Below, piece after piece: positions 24,106 to 32,101 of a stretch of DNA of 64,000 nucleotides (its first letter is position 1; each line of letters begins with the position of its first letter). The notes beneath the pieces were generated by a model. It made no database searches, was not told the origin of the DNA, and worked only from the letters and a program-made list of their open reading frames with translations. The DNA comes from a virus. The translations under genes were made by a program, and so were the position numbers. Location of the stretch: the IMG/VR virus record IMGVR_UViG_3300005663_000037, positions 36,622-100,621 of that record; one strand, 5' to 3'.

Positions 24106-24402
24106 ATGGAAAATTTTAAAAAATTTACAACTGAAGAAAGTGGAAGTACAGAAATAACAGATAATACAGATATAGCACAAGAGAAACAAGATGTATTTAC
24201 AGAATTGCAGGAATGGATTAACGAATTAGAAAAAGACTGGCCTTTAACAAGCGGAACAGGGAAAAAATTAATCAATGCCTTTGCATTACAGGTTGGTAAG
24301 GAGGCAATTCAAGCAACACGTACAGCGTTTATTAATTATCCGAGTAATATAAGAAGGTTGATAATTGATGAATACAAACCACAGATAAAACAACTGAAAT
24401 GA
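24106..24402 (+). CDS. Hypothetical protein (98 aa)
   Basis: An acidic, Thr/Ser-rich N-terminus (EESGSTEITDNTDIAQEKQD) leads to helices (TELQEWINELEKDWPL, GKKLINAFALQVGKEAI). The stop overlaps the next start by four bases. Small helical proteins next to primase genes can be replication accessories, but no family is recognised. Confidence 0.55.
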   Translation: MENFKKFTTEESGSTEITDNTDIAQEKQDVFTELQEWINELEKDWPLTSGTGKKLINAFALQVGKEAIQATRTAFINYPSNIRRLIIDEYKPQIKQLK

Positions 24403-24710
24403 AGAATAGTACAAAGTATAAGATAGTTCAGTGGGTGGAAAGACTAATTGGCTATAAGCCAGATCCTATCATAATCCAGGATAAAGAAAGACGGGAAATA
24501 CAAGTAATTAAGTATTCGTTCAGTCTACACGAGTACAATCTTCTTGGTTTTAATTTAACTAAGAAAATGACAGTAGGTATAGTAGAGGAATTAATTAAGA
24601 ACAATGAGCTTTTAGTAATTACAACAAGGAAACATTCAGAAGACACAGTCGTTGCTACTGCTCTATTATTTTGCATTAAACCTATAAAACAATGGAAAGA
24701 GTCAGACTAG
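24399..24710 (+). CDS. Hypothetical protein (103 aa)
   Basis: ATGA overlap with the previous gene. The N-terminus is basic, then comes an alpha/beta core (SFSLHEYNLLGFNLTKKMTV, VEELIKNNELLVITTRK) and a hydrophobic strand near the end. The next gene starts 18 bases before its stop. No recognised domain. Confidence 0.5.
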   Translation: MKNSTKYKIVQWVERLIGYKPDPIIIQDKERREIQVIKYSFSLHEYNLLGFNLTKKMTVGIVEELIKNNELLVITTRKHSEDTVVATALLFCIKPIKQWKESD

Positions 24711-24883
24711 AACAATTTATTAGAATGTGGTTAAAGGATAACGGGGTAGAGTCTGTACACTACCAGGATCTTGTTCAACAAGGATTTGACAGTAGTATAG
24801 ATCTACAGATAAATGCACGACAACTACTTCTTTTAACGGAAGCAGTACTAGAAGAGAATGAAAGCAATACTAATACTGGATAG
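24692..24883 (+). CDS. Hypothetical protein (63 aa)
   Basis: Overlaps genes on both sides (19 and 26 bases). A short helical acidic protein (VRLEQFIRMWLKDNGVE, INARQLLLLTEAVLEENES). Position suggests translational coupling into the primase gene. No family is recognised. Confidence 0.5.
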   Translation: MERVRLEQFIRMWLKDNGVESVHYQDLVQQGFDSSIDLQINARQLLLLTEAVLEENESNTNTG

Positions 24884-25847
24884 AAAAACGGTCTTAGAGC
24901 ACGTCTCGCAGGAAGAAATATTTGAGAAGTATCTAGGACTACGCCCGCAATACGGAGTATCCTTTACTAACCCGCTTAGACAAGACAAGTATGCTGGATG
25001 CAGATTCTATGACAAATATGGTAGGATAAGATTCAAGGACTTTAGTAGAGGTTGGAATTGGGATTGTTTTGATGTAATTATGTTTGACTTCGGGTGTAAC
25101 TACAATGAAGCTCTAAAGATTGTGGCTACTGACTTTAATATCCAGACCTATGAGATTGGAGGATTCAGACGGAAGCCTTCAAGTGTTAGACTAAGCCGAA
25201 GGGAGTCCTTTTCTAGCGGGAATTCTTCTATAATCATAAAACAAAAAAAGTTCAGCCGGAAGGAACTTACTTTTTGGGGACAATATGGCATAGATGAACC
25301 TACACTAGAAAGATTTCGAGTTATGTCAGTAGAGAAAGCTTGGTTACAGTATCCTGATAAGTATAAGGTAGAAGTATACTCTTATAGCTACAGCGATATC
25401 TGTTTCTGTTATGACTTAGGATGGGAAATTAGGAAACTATACTTTCCTGAAAGAAAAGAGGATAGGTTTATGCAAGTTACTGCTAAAGTAGCTGAGGGTT
25501 ACGTAATGCTTCCAGACTTTGGGAGTCACTTAATAATAACTAAGTCATATAAAGACGTAATAGCACTATGGCTATACGATTTACTCTCCATTGCTCCGGC
25601 CTCTGAGACAGTAATTTTCCCTGAGAAGTTTATGGCTATCGTATTAAAGAGCTTTGATCAGCTCTTCACACTTTTTGATAACGATAAGGCAGGTAAGATA
25701 GCCAGTATAAAATACAGGGATCAATATAACACAACACCTCTGCTTTTTCCTTCTGACATGGAAAAGGATTTCACAGATAATCTAGTCTCCTATGGAAATA
25801 ATTTTATGATTGACTATGCGGAAGATTTTAAACAAAGATTTCTCTGA
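24858..25847 (+). CDS. DnaG-like DNA primase
   Basis: Makes RNA primers for lagging-strand synthesis. The first 100 residues keep the CHC2-like fold of Bacteroidota-phage primases (NPLRQDKYAGCRFYD, FKDFSRGWNWDCFDVIMFD) but without the classical Cys-His-Cys set. The Toprim-like part reads HLIITKSYKDVIALWLYD, with Thr-Lys where Glu is usual, and LFTLFDNDKAGKIAS supplies the DxD metal motif. 329 aa is typical for these short primases. An 8-bp inverted repeat overlaps its stop codon. Confidence 0.8.
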   Translation: MKAILILDRKTVLEHVSQEEIFEKYLGLRPQYGVSFTNPLRQDKYAGCRFYDKYGRIRFKDFSRGWNWDCFDVIMFDFGCNYNEALKIVATDFNIQTYEIGGFRRKPSSVRLSRRESFSSGNSSIIIKQKKFSRKELTFWGQYGIDEPTLERFRVMSVEKAWLQYPDKYKVEVYSYSYSDICFCYDLGWEIRKLYFPERKEDRFMQVTAKVAEGYVMLPDFGSHLIITKSYKDVIALWLYDLLSIAPASETVIFPEKFMAIVLKSFDQLFTLFDNDKAGKIASIKYRDQYNTTPLLFPSDMEKDFTDNLVSYGNNFMIDYAEDFKQRFL

Positions 25848-25867
25848 GAAATTTGGTTTTTTCTCAG
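25844..25867. repeat. 8-8-8 inverted repeat at primase end and promoter
   Basis: CTGAGAAA (25844-25851), an 8-base spacer and TTTCTCAG (25860-25867) form a perfect inverted repeat. The left arm contains the primase stop codon, and the -33 TTG of the next promoter lies in the spacer. No T run follows, so an operator is as likely as a terminator. Confidence 0.6.
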
Positions 25868-25881
25868 AAAATTTGTAACTT
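25853..25881 (+). promoter_or_regulatory. Promoter, TTG-N20-TAACTT
   Basis: TTG (25853-25855) and TAACTT (25876-25881) have a 20-base spacer. It would start transcription of the operon beginning at 25969 with a leader of about 80 bases. Confidence 0.6.
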
Positions 25882-25968
25882 ACCTAATAGTCTGGAAATC
25901 AAGCAGTTAGAATCAAGGGAAGTTAGAACGTCTAGCTTTAAGTTATTACTTACTAAACAAAGACAACA

Positions 25969-26205
25969 ATGAATCGTAACTATTATCTTACATTTGGACA
26001 GACCCATTACTATCCGGACACTGATATTAAGCTAAACGACTATTGGATCTTGATTAAGGCTCCTACCTATGCAATAGCTAGAGCTGCGGCATGGGATAAG
26101 TTTGGAGATAAGTTCTTTACCCTATATGAAGAAAGTGAGTTCTTAGACGATAAGAAGGAATACTTTCCTGGAGGAGAATATGAAGTAATTGAAGTAGACG
26201 AATAA
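25969..26205 (+). CDS. Hypothetical protein (78 aa)
   Basis: First gene after the promoter at 25853, with leader TTACTAAACAAAGACAACA. It includes RNYYLTFGQTHYYPDTDIKL, YAIARAAAWDKFGDKFFTLY and an acidic tail. The central helix plus strand pattern is seen in small phage proteins that copy a domain of host metabolic regulators, but no family is certain. The following gene starts 7 bases later. Confidence 0.55.
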   Translation: MNRNYYLTFGQTHYYPDTDIKLNDYWILIKAPTYAIARAAAWDKFGDKFFTLYEESEFLDDKKEYFPGGEYEVIEVDE

Positions 26206-26212
26206 TGAAACT

Positions 26213-26581
26213 ATGATGAAAAATTCAAAAGAAATAGAAGCTAATCGAGATTATGCTAAGAAGCATTACAATAATGCGACTAAGATAATAAGAACAAGTA
26301 ATCCCTTTACATATAATGCTATTGAAGACTATGAACCCTGGCGGGAGACAGAGTATGATTTACCTCCCAAAGGAAGAGAGATAATAGGCTTCCGGACAGA
26401 ATGGATACTGGAAGACTACAACCCTAACGGAACTAGACTTTGCTTCTACGGTGATTTTGGTTGGACAACTGCTAGATGGTGTAACGACCAAGACTCCTGG
26501 TATACAGATAACAGTGAAGATGACAAAGATGGTAAAGAGACTATACCTACACACTGGAAACCAAAGCCTAAACATCCGTAA
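26213..26581 (+). CDS. DUF551-like protein
   Basis: PPKGREIIGFRTEW opens the conserved part, then CFYGDFGWTTARWCND, and it ends near THWKPKPKHP. The Pro-rich opening, Trp-rich centre and final (T/V)THWxPxP are the marks of DUF551, a small beta domain common in phages. The function of the family is not known. It is followed 2 bases later by the next start. Confidence 0.55.
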   Translation: MMKNSKEIEANRDYAKKHYNNATKIIRTSNPFTYNAIEDYEPWRETEYDLPPKGREIIGFRTEWILEDYNPNGTRLCFYGDFGWTTARWCNDQDSWYTDNSEDDKDGKETIPTHWKPKPKHP

Positions 26582-26583
26582 CT

Positions 26584-26982
26584 ATGGGATACTCGGTAAA
26601 TCTACGTACTTTAACTCGTAAGTCTGTTCTTGGATTTGGTCAATATAGTGATATACCTATACAAGGAATCTTGAATCAAGATCATGCAGGCTATCTAAGA
26701 TGGATTTACTACAATTATACTAAGATTACATTCCTTCCTGAAATTCTAGAAGAGATTTCTGTTAAGGAGGAGGAATATAAGGTAGATAAACCGGGTAAAG
26801 ATCCTGAATTAGGTCATAAACTAGCCAGATCAATAACTCAGAGTAGGAGTAGTGAGGAATGGATAAAGATAATGAAACATAAAAGAAAACAAACAAAACT
26901 AACTCAGAGGAATTTAGAAAGAAATGAAGCCGTTCAACCAAAAGGAAAATTACAATGGATAAATCAAGGACGTAAGAAATAA
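26584..26982 (+). CDS. DUF3820-like small protein
   Basis: LTRKSVLGFGQYSDIPIQGI, followed by HAGYLRWIYYNYTKITF, resembles the 'fGkykg...i...dp.YL.W' pattern of DUF3820 and related phage proteins, sometimes found fused to exonucleases. The C-terminal 50 residues are basic and low in structure (KHKRKQTKLTQRNLE). A nucleic-acid role is suggested but unproven. Confidence 0.5.
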   Translation: MGYSVNLRTLTRKSVLGFGQYSDIPIQGILNQDHAGYLRWIYYNYTKITFLPEILEEISVKEEEYKVDKPGKDPELGHKLARSITQSRSSEEWIKIMKHKRKQTKLTQRNLERNEAVQPKGKLQWINQGRKK

Positions 26983-26983
26983 G

Positions 26984-27259
26984 ATGAAAAAATTAAATAT
27001 AAAGATGGACAAAGCAATAATAATGGATACCGCTAACAATGGCTTAATGATAATACCCGAAGCTCTAAACAATGATCTAGAACCTACTATTACATTTAGG
27101 GCAAAGGATCAATGTTTCATAAGACACTTCAGGAACTATATTGAAGATTGTCAGAATGAAGGTTCTTCTGCCAAGAATATAGAGGAACTTAACAGAATCC
27201 ATAACGAGTTCTCACGATGGCAATTAAAGCATACAGAACAAGTTAAAGTACCACAATGA
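26984..27259 (+). CDS. Hypothetical protein (91 aa)
   Basis: Starts one base after the previous stop; its own stop overlaps the next start by four bases. An alpha/beta pattern with MDKAIIMDTANNGLMIIPEA and a C-terminal helix (NIEELNRIHNEFSRWQLKH). Nothing identifies it. Confidence 0.5.
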   Translation: MKKLNIKMDKAIIMDTANNGLMIIPEALNNDLEPTITFRAKDQCFIRHFRNYIEDCQNEGSSAKNIEELNRIHNEFSRWQLKHTEQVKVPQ

Positions 27260-27915
27260 TACCGAGAAATAGATTTGACAGTGACGAAGAATGGTACTTT
27301 AGCTGGTACTTGGATGATCTGAAGGAAGCTGGTTTTATTAGTGACTATCAGTATCCAGGTAAGACGTTTGCTTTATCCGAGAAAGTTAGAAAGAAATATG
27401 ATGAAGTACTTAAGACTAAGATCAAGCGAGTAGATAGGGAATTACTTAGATCTCATACATACACCTGTGACTTCTTAATCTGGTGGGAAAGTAGGGCTTA
27501 TAAAACTTTATTCACTACTTTAAAAATAGTTGATTCAAGATATAAATATATTCCTTTTACTGCTAATATAGAAGTTCCACGTCATTATGAGGTAAATCCT
27601 TCTCCCGTTCGTATGAGCTACATAGATGTTAAGCCGGAAGTAGCTCGAAGGTTTACCGGAAAATTAGCGTCCTTCCACACGTTTCCTATTGATCAAAAAT
27701 GGGTAATGAAAAAGTACAATATCTACGTACAGAAGATAGCAGTACCTAAGGTATTTAAGCAAACCTTTACACCTAGTAGGTATCTTAGAACTGATGGAGA
27801 TAGACAGGATAGAGTTATGGACTACGAACCAAAGGAACTACATCGGTACTTAATTGAACAAAAGAATAAGAAAGATGCCATACAAGGAGAAGGAGATCAA
27901 ACAAAAATATTTTGA
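27256..27915 (+). CDS. PD-(D/E)XK-like nuclease
   Basis: The layout fits a restriction-endonuclease-like fold: an early helix with SDEEWYFSWYLDDLKEAG, a strand with catalytic-type Asp in HTYTCDFLIWW, and RMSYIDVKPEVAR, where D-x-K is the usual metal and catalytic pair. Such nucleases in crAss-like phages are proposed to act in recombination or host DNA breakdown. 219 aa is typical. A loop of about 35 residues separates the two strands. The next gene overlaps its end. Confidence 0.65.
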   Translation: MIPRNRFDSDEEWYFSWYLDDLKEAGFISDYQYPGKTFALSEKVRKKYDEVLKTKIKRVDRELLRSHTYTCDFLIWWESRAYKTLFTTLKIVDSRYKYIPFTANIEVPRHYEVNPSPVRMSYIDVKPEVARRFTGKLASFHTFPIDQKWVMKKYNIYVQKIAVPKVFKQTFTPSRYLRTDGDRQDRVMDYEPKELHRYLIEQKNKKDAIQGEGDQTKIF

Positions 27916-28165
27916 TATAAACGAAGTAGCCAAACTTACTAAAATACGTAATACGTCTAAGATAAGATACTGGGGAAGGGAGATGGATAGGGTTATAGAG
28001 AAGAGAAAGAGAAAAGGCTCCAGGATGTTTACGATAAAGGATATTAAGACTATAGCTACTATTAAGTTTATGATAAAGGAGGGCTATACTCTTGAAGGAG
28101 TTCGTAAGAACTTTAGTAAGTACAAATGTAATGAAGAATTTAAAGTAAAAAGAATAAAGTTATGA
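27875..28165 (+). CDS. MerR-like DNA-binding regulator
   Basis: The helix-turn-helix part reads YFDINEVAKLTKIRNTSKIR, then YWGREM, a basic wing (EKRKRKGSRMFTIKDI) and a second helix pair IATIKFMIKEGYTLEGVRKN. This is the N-terminal domain of MerR-family proteins, including the wing RxFT-x-x-D. No effector domain is present (97 aa). The frame is open from 27854, but the ATG at 27875 leaves the domain whole and shortens the overlap. MerR proteins act at promoters with 19-20 bp spacers; the N20 promoters here make it a candidate controller. Confidence 0.7.
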   Translation: MPYKEKEIKQKYFDINEVAKLTKIRNTSKIRYWGREMDRVIEKRKRKGSRMFTIKDIKTIATIKFMIKEGYTLEGVRKNFSKYKCNEEFKVKRIKL

Positions 28166-28419
28166 TTATTCAAATTTGGATGGAGGGCTATAGGGCCACA
28201 GAAGAACACGGTATAGCACAGATGATAGGAAGTTATGAAGCTGACGACTTTGATGAGGCTGTGAAGAAGTATATGGAAGAAAATCCTGGTGACGTAAGAA
28301 TTAATGGTAGAAACCGGTATCCTAGTGATACTGCTTATGAGAACAGACCTTCCAAATACAACATCTGGGCATGTAACTTATTTGATAACGAAGCAGATGC
28401 ACGCAAAGCATTTGGGTAA
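28162..28419 (+). CDS. Hypothetical protein (85 aa)
   Basis: Four-base overlap with the MerR-like gene. An acidic alpha/beta protein: IIQIWMEGYRATEEHGIAQM, YEADDFDEAVKKYMEENPGD, and ASNLFDNEADARKAFG-like end (read as ACNLFDNEADARKAFG). The pattern recalls small phage proteins of unknown role. Possibly a partner of the regulator. Confidence 0.5.
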   Translation: MIIQIWMEGYRATEEHGIAQMIGSYEADDFDEAVKKYMEENPGDVRINGRNRYPSDTAYENRPSKYNIWACNLFDNEADARKAFG

Positions 28420-28447
28420 TAGATTATACACAATAAATTAAAGAATT

Positions 28448-29089
28448 ATGAATGCATATGGATTATACAAGATAAGTGAGCAGTTACTAATAACTCTCTC
28501 ACAAATAGAAGAAGATGAAGGAGTATTAACGCCTGAGACAGAATCTGCACTAGCTATAAATCAAGAAGAACTTACACAGAAATGTACAGACTTTGACAAG
28601 GCTGGTAAGCTCTTTGATAGCCAAGTTGCTATGATAGACCAAGAGATAGAAAGACTTGGAAAGATGAAGAAGATTATTAACAATGGAACTAATCGTCTTG
28701 ATGAAGCACTACTCCAAGCTGTCTTACTATTTGGTGAACAAAAGAAGCCTACTAAAGCTCAGATAGAGAAGAACAAGGAAGGTACTAAATTCATTGAAGT
28801 ACACGATGAGAGTACTAACTTCAAGCTATCTAATACTCAGAGAGACGTACTAATAGGACCAGAAGAGTATCCAGATGAGATACAGATAAATTATGGAAAG
28901 CGATCAGTAGAGGTACAAATGCTAGATCTACAAGATGTTGTTAGCCTTCTTCAAGAAGCTAATATTGAACATAGAATAGTCGGAAACCTTCCTACTGTAT
29001 CTCGTACTGCTTTGAAACAGGCTATTGAAGAAGGTAAAGACTGTGGTCCTTATAGTATACAGAATAAGCATTACTTGAGGAAGACATAA
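28448..29089 (+). CDS. Gp157-like protein
   Basis: Starts with YGLYKISEQLLITLSQIEED, then GVLTPETESALAINQEELTQ, FDSQVAMIDQEIERLGKMKK, and NRLDEALLQAVLLFGEQ. This long coiled-coil plan with a 'LTPE...L' turn is that of the siphovirus Gp157 family, linked in some Streptococcus phages to resistance of the host to superinfection and often found near recombination genes. The C-terminal domain (about 115-213) is typical. 213 aa is normal. Confidence 0.75.
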   Translation: MNAYGLYKISEQLLITLSQIEEDEGVLTPETESALAINQEELTQKCTDFDKAGKLFDSQVAMIDQEIERLGKMKKIINNGTNRLDEALLQAVLLFGEQKKPTKAQIEKNKEGTKFIEVHDESTNFKLSNTQRDVLIGPEEYPDEIQINYGKRSVEVQMLDLQDVVSLLQEANIEHRIVGNLPTVSRTALKQAIEEGKDCGPYSIQNKHYLRKT

Positions 29090-29104
29090 CATTAGAATAA
29101 CTTG
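29075..29104 (+). promoter_or_regulatory. Promoter, TTG-N20-TAACTTG
   Basis: TTG (29075-29077) lies near the end of the Gp157-like gene and TAACTTG (29098-29104) just before the next start, with exactly 20 bases between. With the usual offset, transcription would begin at or just past the next ATG (29109), so it may serve the uracil-DNA glycosylase gene at 29257. Confidence 0.5.
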
Positions 29105-29108
29105 TAAA

Positions 29109-29264
29109 ATGAAAGAGCAAATAGAAGAAGTAACTAAAAGACTTGAAATTGAAATTAATAGAACTCCTACGGGGAAATTAAGAGAGTTATTGTGTGATGC
29201 AAACATCTTATTACAGGCATTGAACTCAGGTAATGACAGTACTAGTAAACAAATAGATGATTGA
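29109..29264 (+). CDS. Small helical protein (51 aa)
   Basis: A 51-codon frame begins after ATAACTTGTAAA and overlaps the glycosylase start by 8 bases. It is amphipathic and helical (MKEQIEEVTKRLEIEINRTP, KLRELLCDANILLQAL). No family is recognised. The overlap suggests coupling with the glycosylase. Confidence 0.5.
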   Translation: MKEQIEEVTKRLEIEINRTPTGKLRELLCDANILLQALNSGNDSTSKQIDD

Positions 29265-29976
29265 CTTTAAAAAAGAACTGGAAAGAAGCAGGAAAAGAAA
29301 AGACATGCTTGGAGAGTCCTGGGCAAAGCTACTAGGTAGTCAATTTGATTCACCTTATATGAAGGATCTTGGTAAGTATATTACAGTACGTAGAAGTAAA
29401 GCTACCGTATACCCACTGCAAGAGGAACTCTTCAAGGCGTTTCAATTGACTCCCTATGAAGACGTGAAGGTTGTTATACTAGGACAAGATCCGTATAATG
29501 ACGGAGCTGCACATGGATTAGCCTTCTCAAAGAAACCGGGATTTAAATCTAATTCTTGGTTACCTCCTTCTCTTGAGGTTATCTTTAAAGCGATACAGGA
29601 GGAGATTTCCGCCTCGTTCAGTTCTGCCCTTAGCGGAGACTTAACATCATGGGCAAAACAGGGCATCCTATTGCTTAATCCTATTCTTACTGTAGAACAC
29701 AAACGACCTACGGCACATGAGAGTAAGGGTTGGGAGAAGTTTACTAGTCGAGTTATAGATGTTCTCAATGATCATCCTAAGAGATTAGTATTTCTTCTAT
29801 GGGGTAACTATGCTAAGTCTTACTATAATAGAATTAGCGTACCTAAGAATCTTGTGATACAAGCATCACATCCTGTCTCCTCTAAGTATAATGATACAGA
29901 GTGGAACAGTAACGAGTCCTTTAAAAGGACAAACGAGTTTTTAAAAACAATAGAACGGAAACAAATAGAATGGTAA
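29257..29976 (+). CDS. Uracil-DNA glycosylase
   Basis: Removes uracil from DNA. GQDPYNDGAAHGLAFS (76-91) is the family-1 catalytic water-activating loop with D78; the usual GQDPYH has Asn in place of His here. LLLNPILTVE and ASHPVSSKYN (the HPSP-like DNA-intercalation loop, about 211) complete the signature. The N-terminal PLQEELFKAFQ also fits. 239 aa is close to the usual 220-230. It overlaps genes on both sides. A phage-encoded copy implies the phage limits uracil in its own DNA. Confidence 0.92.
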   Translation: MIDFKKELERSRKRKDMLGESWAKLLGSQFDSPYMKDLGKYITVRRSKATVYPLQEELFKAFQLTPYEDVKVVILGQDPYNDGAAHGLAFSKKPGFKSNSWLPPSLEVIFKAIQEEISASFSSALSGDLTSWAKQGILLLNPILTVEHKRPTAHESKGWEKFTSRVIDVLNDHPKRLVFLLWGNYAKSYYNRISVPKNLVIQASHPVSSKYNDTEWNSNESFKRTNEFLKTIERKQIEW

Positions 29977-30506
29977 TTGAAACAAACCAAGATGCACAAG
30001 ACCTACTAGATGGGTTAGGGCAATCAAAGCAAACCCCTGTTACTAAGATAGAATATGCCGTAATCAGGACAGAAGCTAAGTTAAAGAAGTATTTTCACAA
30101 CCTCTTTCAGCCTATTACAGGAGCAGTAAAAGGCTGGAAGGAATGGGACAAGGGACGTATTACTCTGTTAGAAAGACACTGCAAGAAAGATGAAAAAGGA
30201 GATCCTGTTATGGTACCTAGTCCAGAAGGACAGGTCTATGATTTTACTCCAGAAAATAAAATTATTGCTAGAGAAGAGATGACCAAGTTAGATCTCAAAC
30301 ACAAGGACTATAATGATGAAGTAAAGAGAAGAGAGAAGGAGAGTGTACGACTACTAAAAGAACCATTCACTGGAAATCAAGAGATCTACAAATTTGATCC
30401 TAAGTTCCTTCCTTCTAACCTAACAGGAGATCAACTAACCTGGTTACAGTTCCTTATGAAAGGAACAGAAAAAGAAATTGATGAAATTATTGAGAACTTA
30501 AACTAA
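29970..30506 (+). CDS. Hypothetical protein (178 aa)
   Basis: Overlaps the glycosylase by 7 bases. It is highly charged, with long helices (TKIEYAVIRTEAKLKKYFHN, EMTKLDLKHKDYNDEVKRRE) and a C-terminal QEIYKFDPKFLPSNLTGDQL. The second-half layout is typical of phage proteins of unknown role. It might bind DNA or a virion partner; no evidence decides. Confidence 0.55.
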   Translation: MVIETNQDAQDLLDGLGQSKQTPVTKIEYAVIRTEAKLKKYFHNLFQPITGAVKGWKEWDKGRITLLERHCKKDEKGDPVMVPSPEGQVYDFTPENKIIAREEMTKLDLKHKDYNDEVKRREKESVRLLKEPFTGNQEIYKFDPKFLPSNLTGDQLTWLQFLMKGTEKEIDEIIENLN

Positions 30507-30513
30507 AAAGATC

Positions 30514-30822
30514 ATGATGACTGATGCAAAACAAAAACAGAATAGATCTATTCGAAAGAATTTATTCGGCGCTTTAGACACAACTAATTCCTTTCCAAGG
30601 GTCATGGCCGGTAATCTAAACAGAGTACTAGAGAATTTAGATGGCAGTCTTGTACCAAGAGACGAGGAAAAAGAGAAAGAAGGTAATGAGATACTTGCTG
30701 GCTCTGCAGCCGAATCCGAACCTATGGAAAATGTTATCTTTCTACATTCTAGAGAAATGGAGATAACAAAAAGACAGATAGAGGTACAAGTTAAGATACT
30801 AATAGAAAAATTTGAAGCATAA
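30514..30822 (+). CDS. Hypothetical protein (102 aa)
   Basis: A charged protein, with a basic start (AKQKQNRSIRKNLFGALDTT), an acidic centre and a final helix (REMEITKRQIEVQVKILIEK). Its stop overlaps the next ATG by one base. No family is recognised. Confidence 0.5.
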   Translation: MMTDAKQKQNRSIRKNLFGALDTTNSFPRVMAGNLNRVLENLDGSLVPRDEEKEKEGNEILAGSAAESEPMENVIFLHSREMEITKRQIEVQVKILIEKFEA

Positions 30823-31553
30823 TGGAACTACAAGAAGTATTAGACTCAAAAGTATTTGTTAAAGGCAGTTCAATATCCTTTAACTCTCCAAAGAAGTATA
30901 TAGAGCCTTTCATGGAAAGAGTGGAAAAACTTTCTCCTAGTTGGATTACCGATGTTTCTGCCGTAGTCAGTAATGCAGAGGAAGAAGGAGATATGAACAC
31001 TGCCTATGGTAGAGTTCTCGTACAGGGACTTCTTCCTGGACTTGGAACAGATGATAGTAGAGGTATAATTGGGATGGTGTATGCTCTTGATACGGTCAAG
31101 CCAGTTGTCAGGGTATTTACTGGTCAGAACGTGAGTGTATGCATGAATCTTTGTATCTTCGGAACTAGTCACCTGTTCTCAGCAGATCTTCTTGGCGGTG
31201 GTATGGATGCTGCCTACAAAAAAGTAGAAGAGTATGTGGAAGGAAAGGAAGAAGAGGTTAAGTTCTATGTTGATACCATAGGAGAACTAAAATCTACTGA
31301 ATATGATTCAAAGCAAGTAGATGAAATTGTAGGTGCTCTTTTAAGAGAAGCTTTAACTGGTAAGTTAGGTTCCTCTTCTATCATAGCTGCTACAAGGAAA
31401 TTGAATAATCCCAGTTCACGATACTCTATGGTAGACGGACATACAACAGGTTGGAATATTTACAATGCTGTCACTGAACATATATCACATAAGGTAGATA
31501 TATTTGACCGGGCAGTAAAGACGCAAATTCTTTCTAGCTTAATGCTAAACTGA
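30822..31553 (+). CDS. DUF932-like protein
   Basis: The core reads RVFTGQNVSVCMNLCIFGTS, FSADLLGGGMDAAYKKVEEY and SSRYSMVDGHTTGWNIYNAV. The 'G..v.vC.N' strand and 'S...tgwn.YNA.T' segment resemble DUF932 and phage/plasmid-like proteins of the TIGR03299 type, found near replication genes. The function of the family is not known. 243 aa is within the range. Confidence 0.6.
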   Translation: MELQEVLDSKVFVKGSSISFNSPKKYIEPFMERVEKLSPSWITDVSAVVSNAEEEGDMNTAYGRVLVQGLLPGLGTDDSRGIIGMVYALDTVKPVVRVFTGQNVSVCMNLCIFGTSHLFSADLLGGGMDAAYKKVEEYVEGKEEEVKFYVDTIGELKSTEYDSKQVDEIVGALLREALTGKLGSSSIIAATRKLNNPSSRYSMVDGHTTGWNIYNAVTEHISHKVDIFDRAVKTQILSSLMLN

Positions 31554-31555
31554 TA

Positions 31556-31747
31556 ATGGGTAATCAAGAAGAACTCTATACAGAAGAGGATGTCCAAGCA
31601 ATGTATATTGCTGGACTCCTTGCCGGCATGGGCAGACCCAGAGACACAAGTAGTGTAGACTATCTTAGTGACCATCTCAACAATCATGGTTGGAAATGGA
31701 TAAGACAACTGTTAGATAATAGAAGGAACAAGAGACATGAGGAATAA
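31556..31747 (+). CDS. Hypothetical protein (63 aa)
   Basis: Starts 2 bases after the DUF932-like gene. An acidic helical start (YTEEDVQAMYIAGLLAGMGR) and a basic end (IRQLLDNRRNKRHEE). Its stop overlaps the next ATG by one base. No family is recognised. Confidence 0.5.
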   Translation: MGNQEELYTEEDVQAMYIAGLLAGMGRPRDTSSVDYLSDHLNNHGWKWIRQLLDNRRNKRHEE

Positions 31748-31995
31748 TGGGGGAAATAACAAAGAACTGGAACTCAAGTACTCCTGCAAAGAAAGGGGAA
31801 AAGGAAGAGGTCAAAGAGGTAGTTAAGCAGGAGACTAAGAAAGTAAATAAGAAAGCTTACACTACTGGTATGTGTAACACATGCAGAAGCTGGAAAAAGT
31901 TTAATCTGTATCAAGGAGACTGTTCTGATTCTGAGCAGGTACATGGTAAGCAAACGAATATAGGTAATTACTGTAGAAATCATGACAATGGATAA
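31747..31995 (+). CDS. Small Cys-containing protein
   Basis: The first 40 residues are lysine/glutamate-rich and probably disordered. The second half has MCNTCRSWKKFN, GDCSDSEQ and NYCRNHD, four Cys plus His, the pattern of a small zinc site. It could bind metal and nucleic acid. One-base overlap with the previous gene. Confidence 0.55.
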   Translation: MGEITKNWNSSTPAKKGEKEEVKEVVKQETKKVNKKAYTTGMCNTCRSWKKFNLYQGDCSDSEQVHGKQTNIGNYCRNHDNG

Positions 31996-32101
31996 GAAAA
32001 AGCGATCAATTGGACAGAAGCTATTTGGACAGCATTACGTGGGATTAGTAATAATTCTTTTAATATATTGCTTGTTCTATGTAGCTAGCAGATGGTTTTA
32101 A
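31982..32101 (+). CDS. Tiny membrane protein (39 aa)
   Basis: Overlaps the end of the Cys-containing gene. Basic start (MDKKKRSIGQKLFG, with ATG also at 31988) then one membrane helix (VGLVIILLIYCLFYVA, about 20-36) and a short Arg-Trp-Phe end. No family is recognised. Confidence 0.45.
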   Translation: MTMDKKKRSIGQKLFGQHYVGLVIILLIYCLFYVASRWF

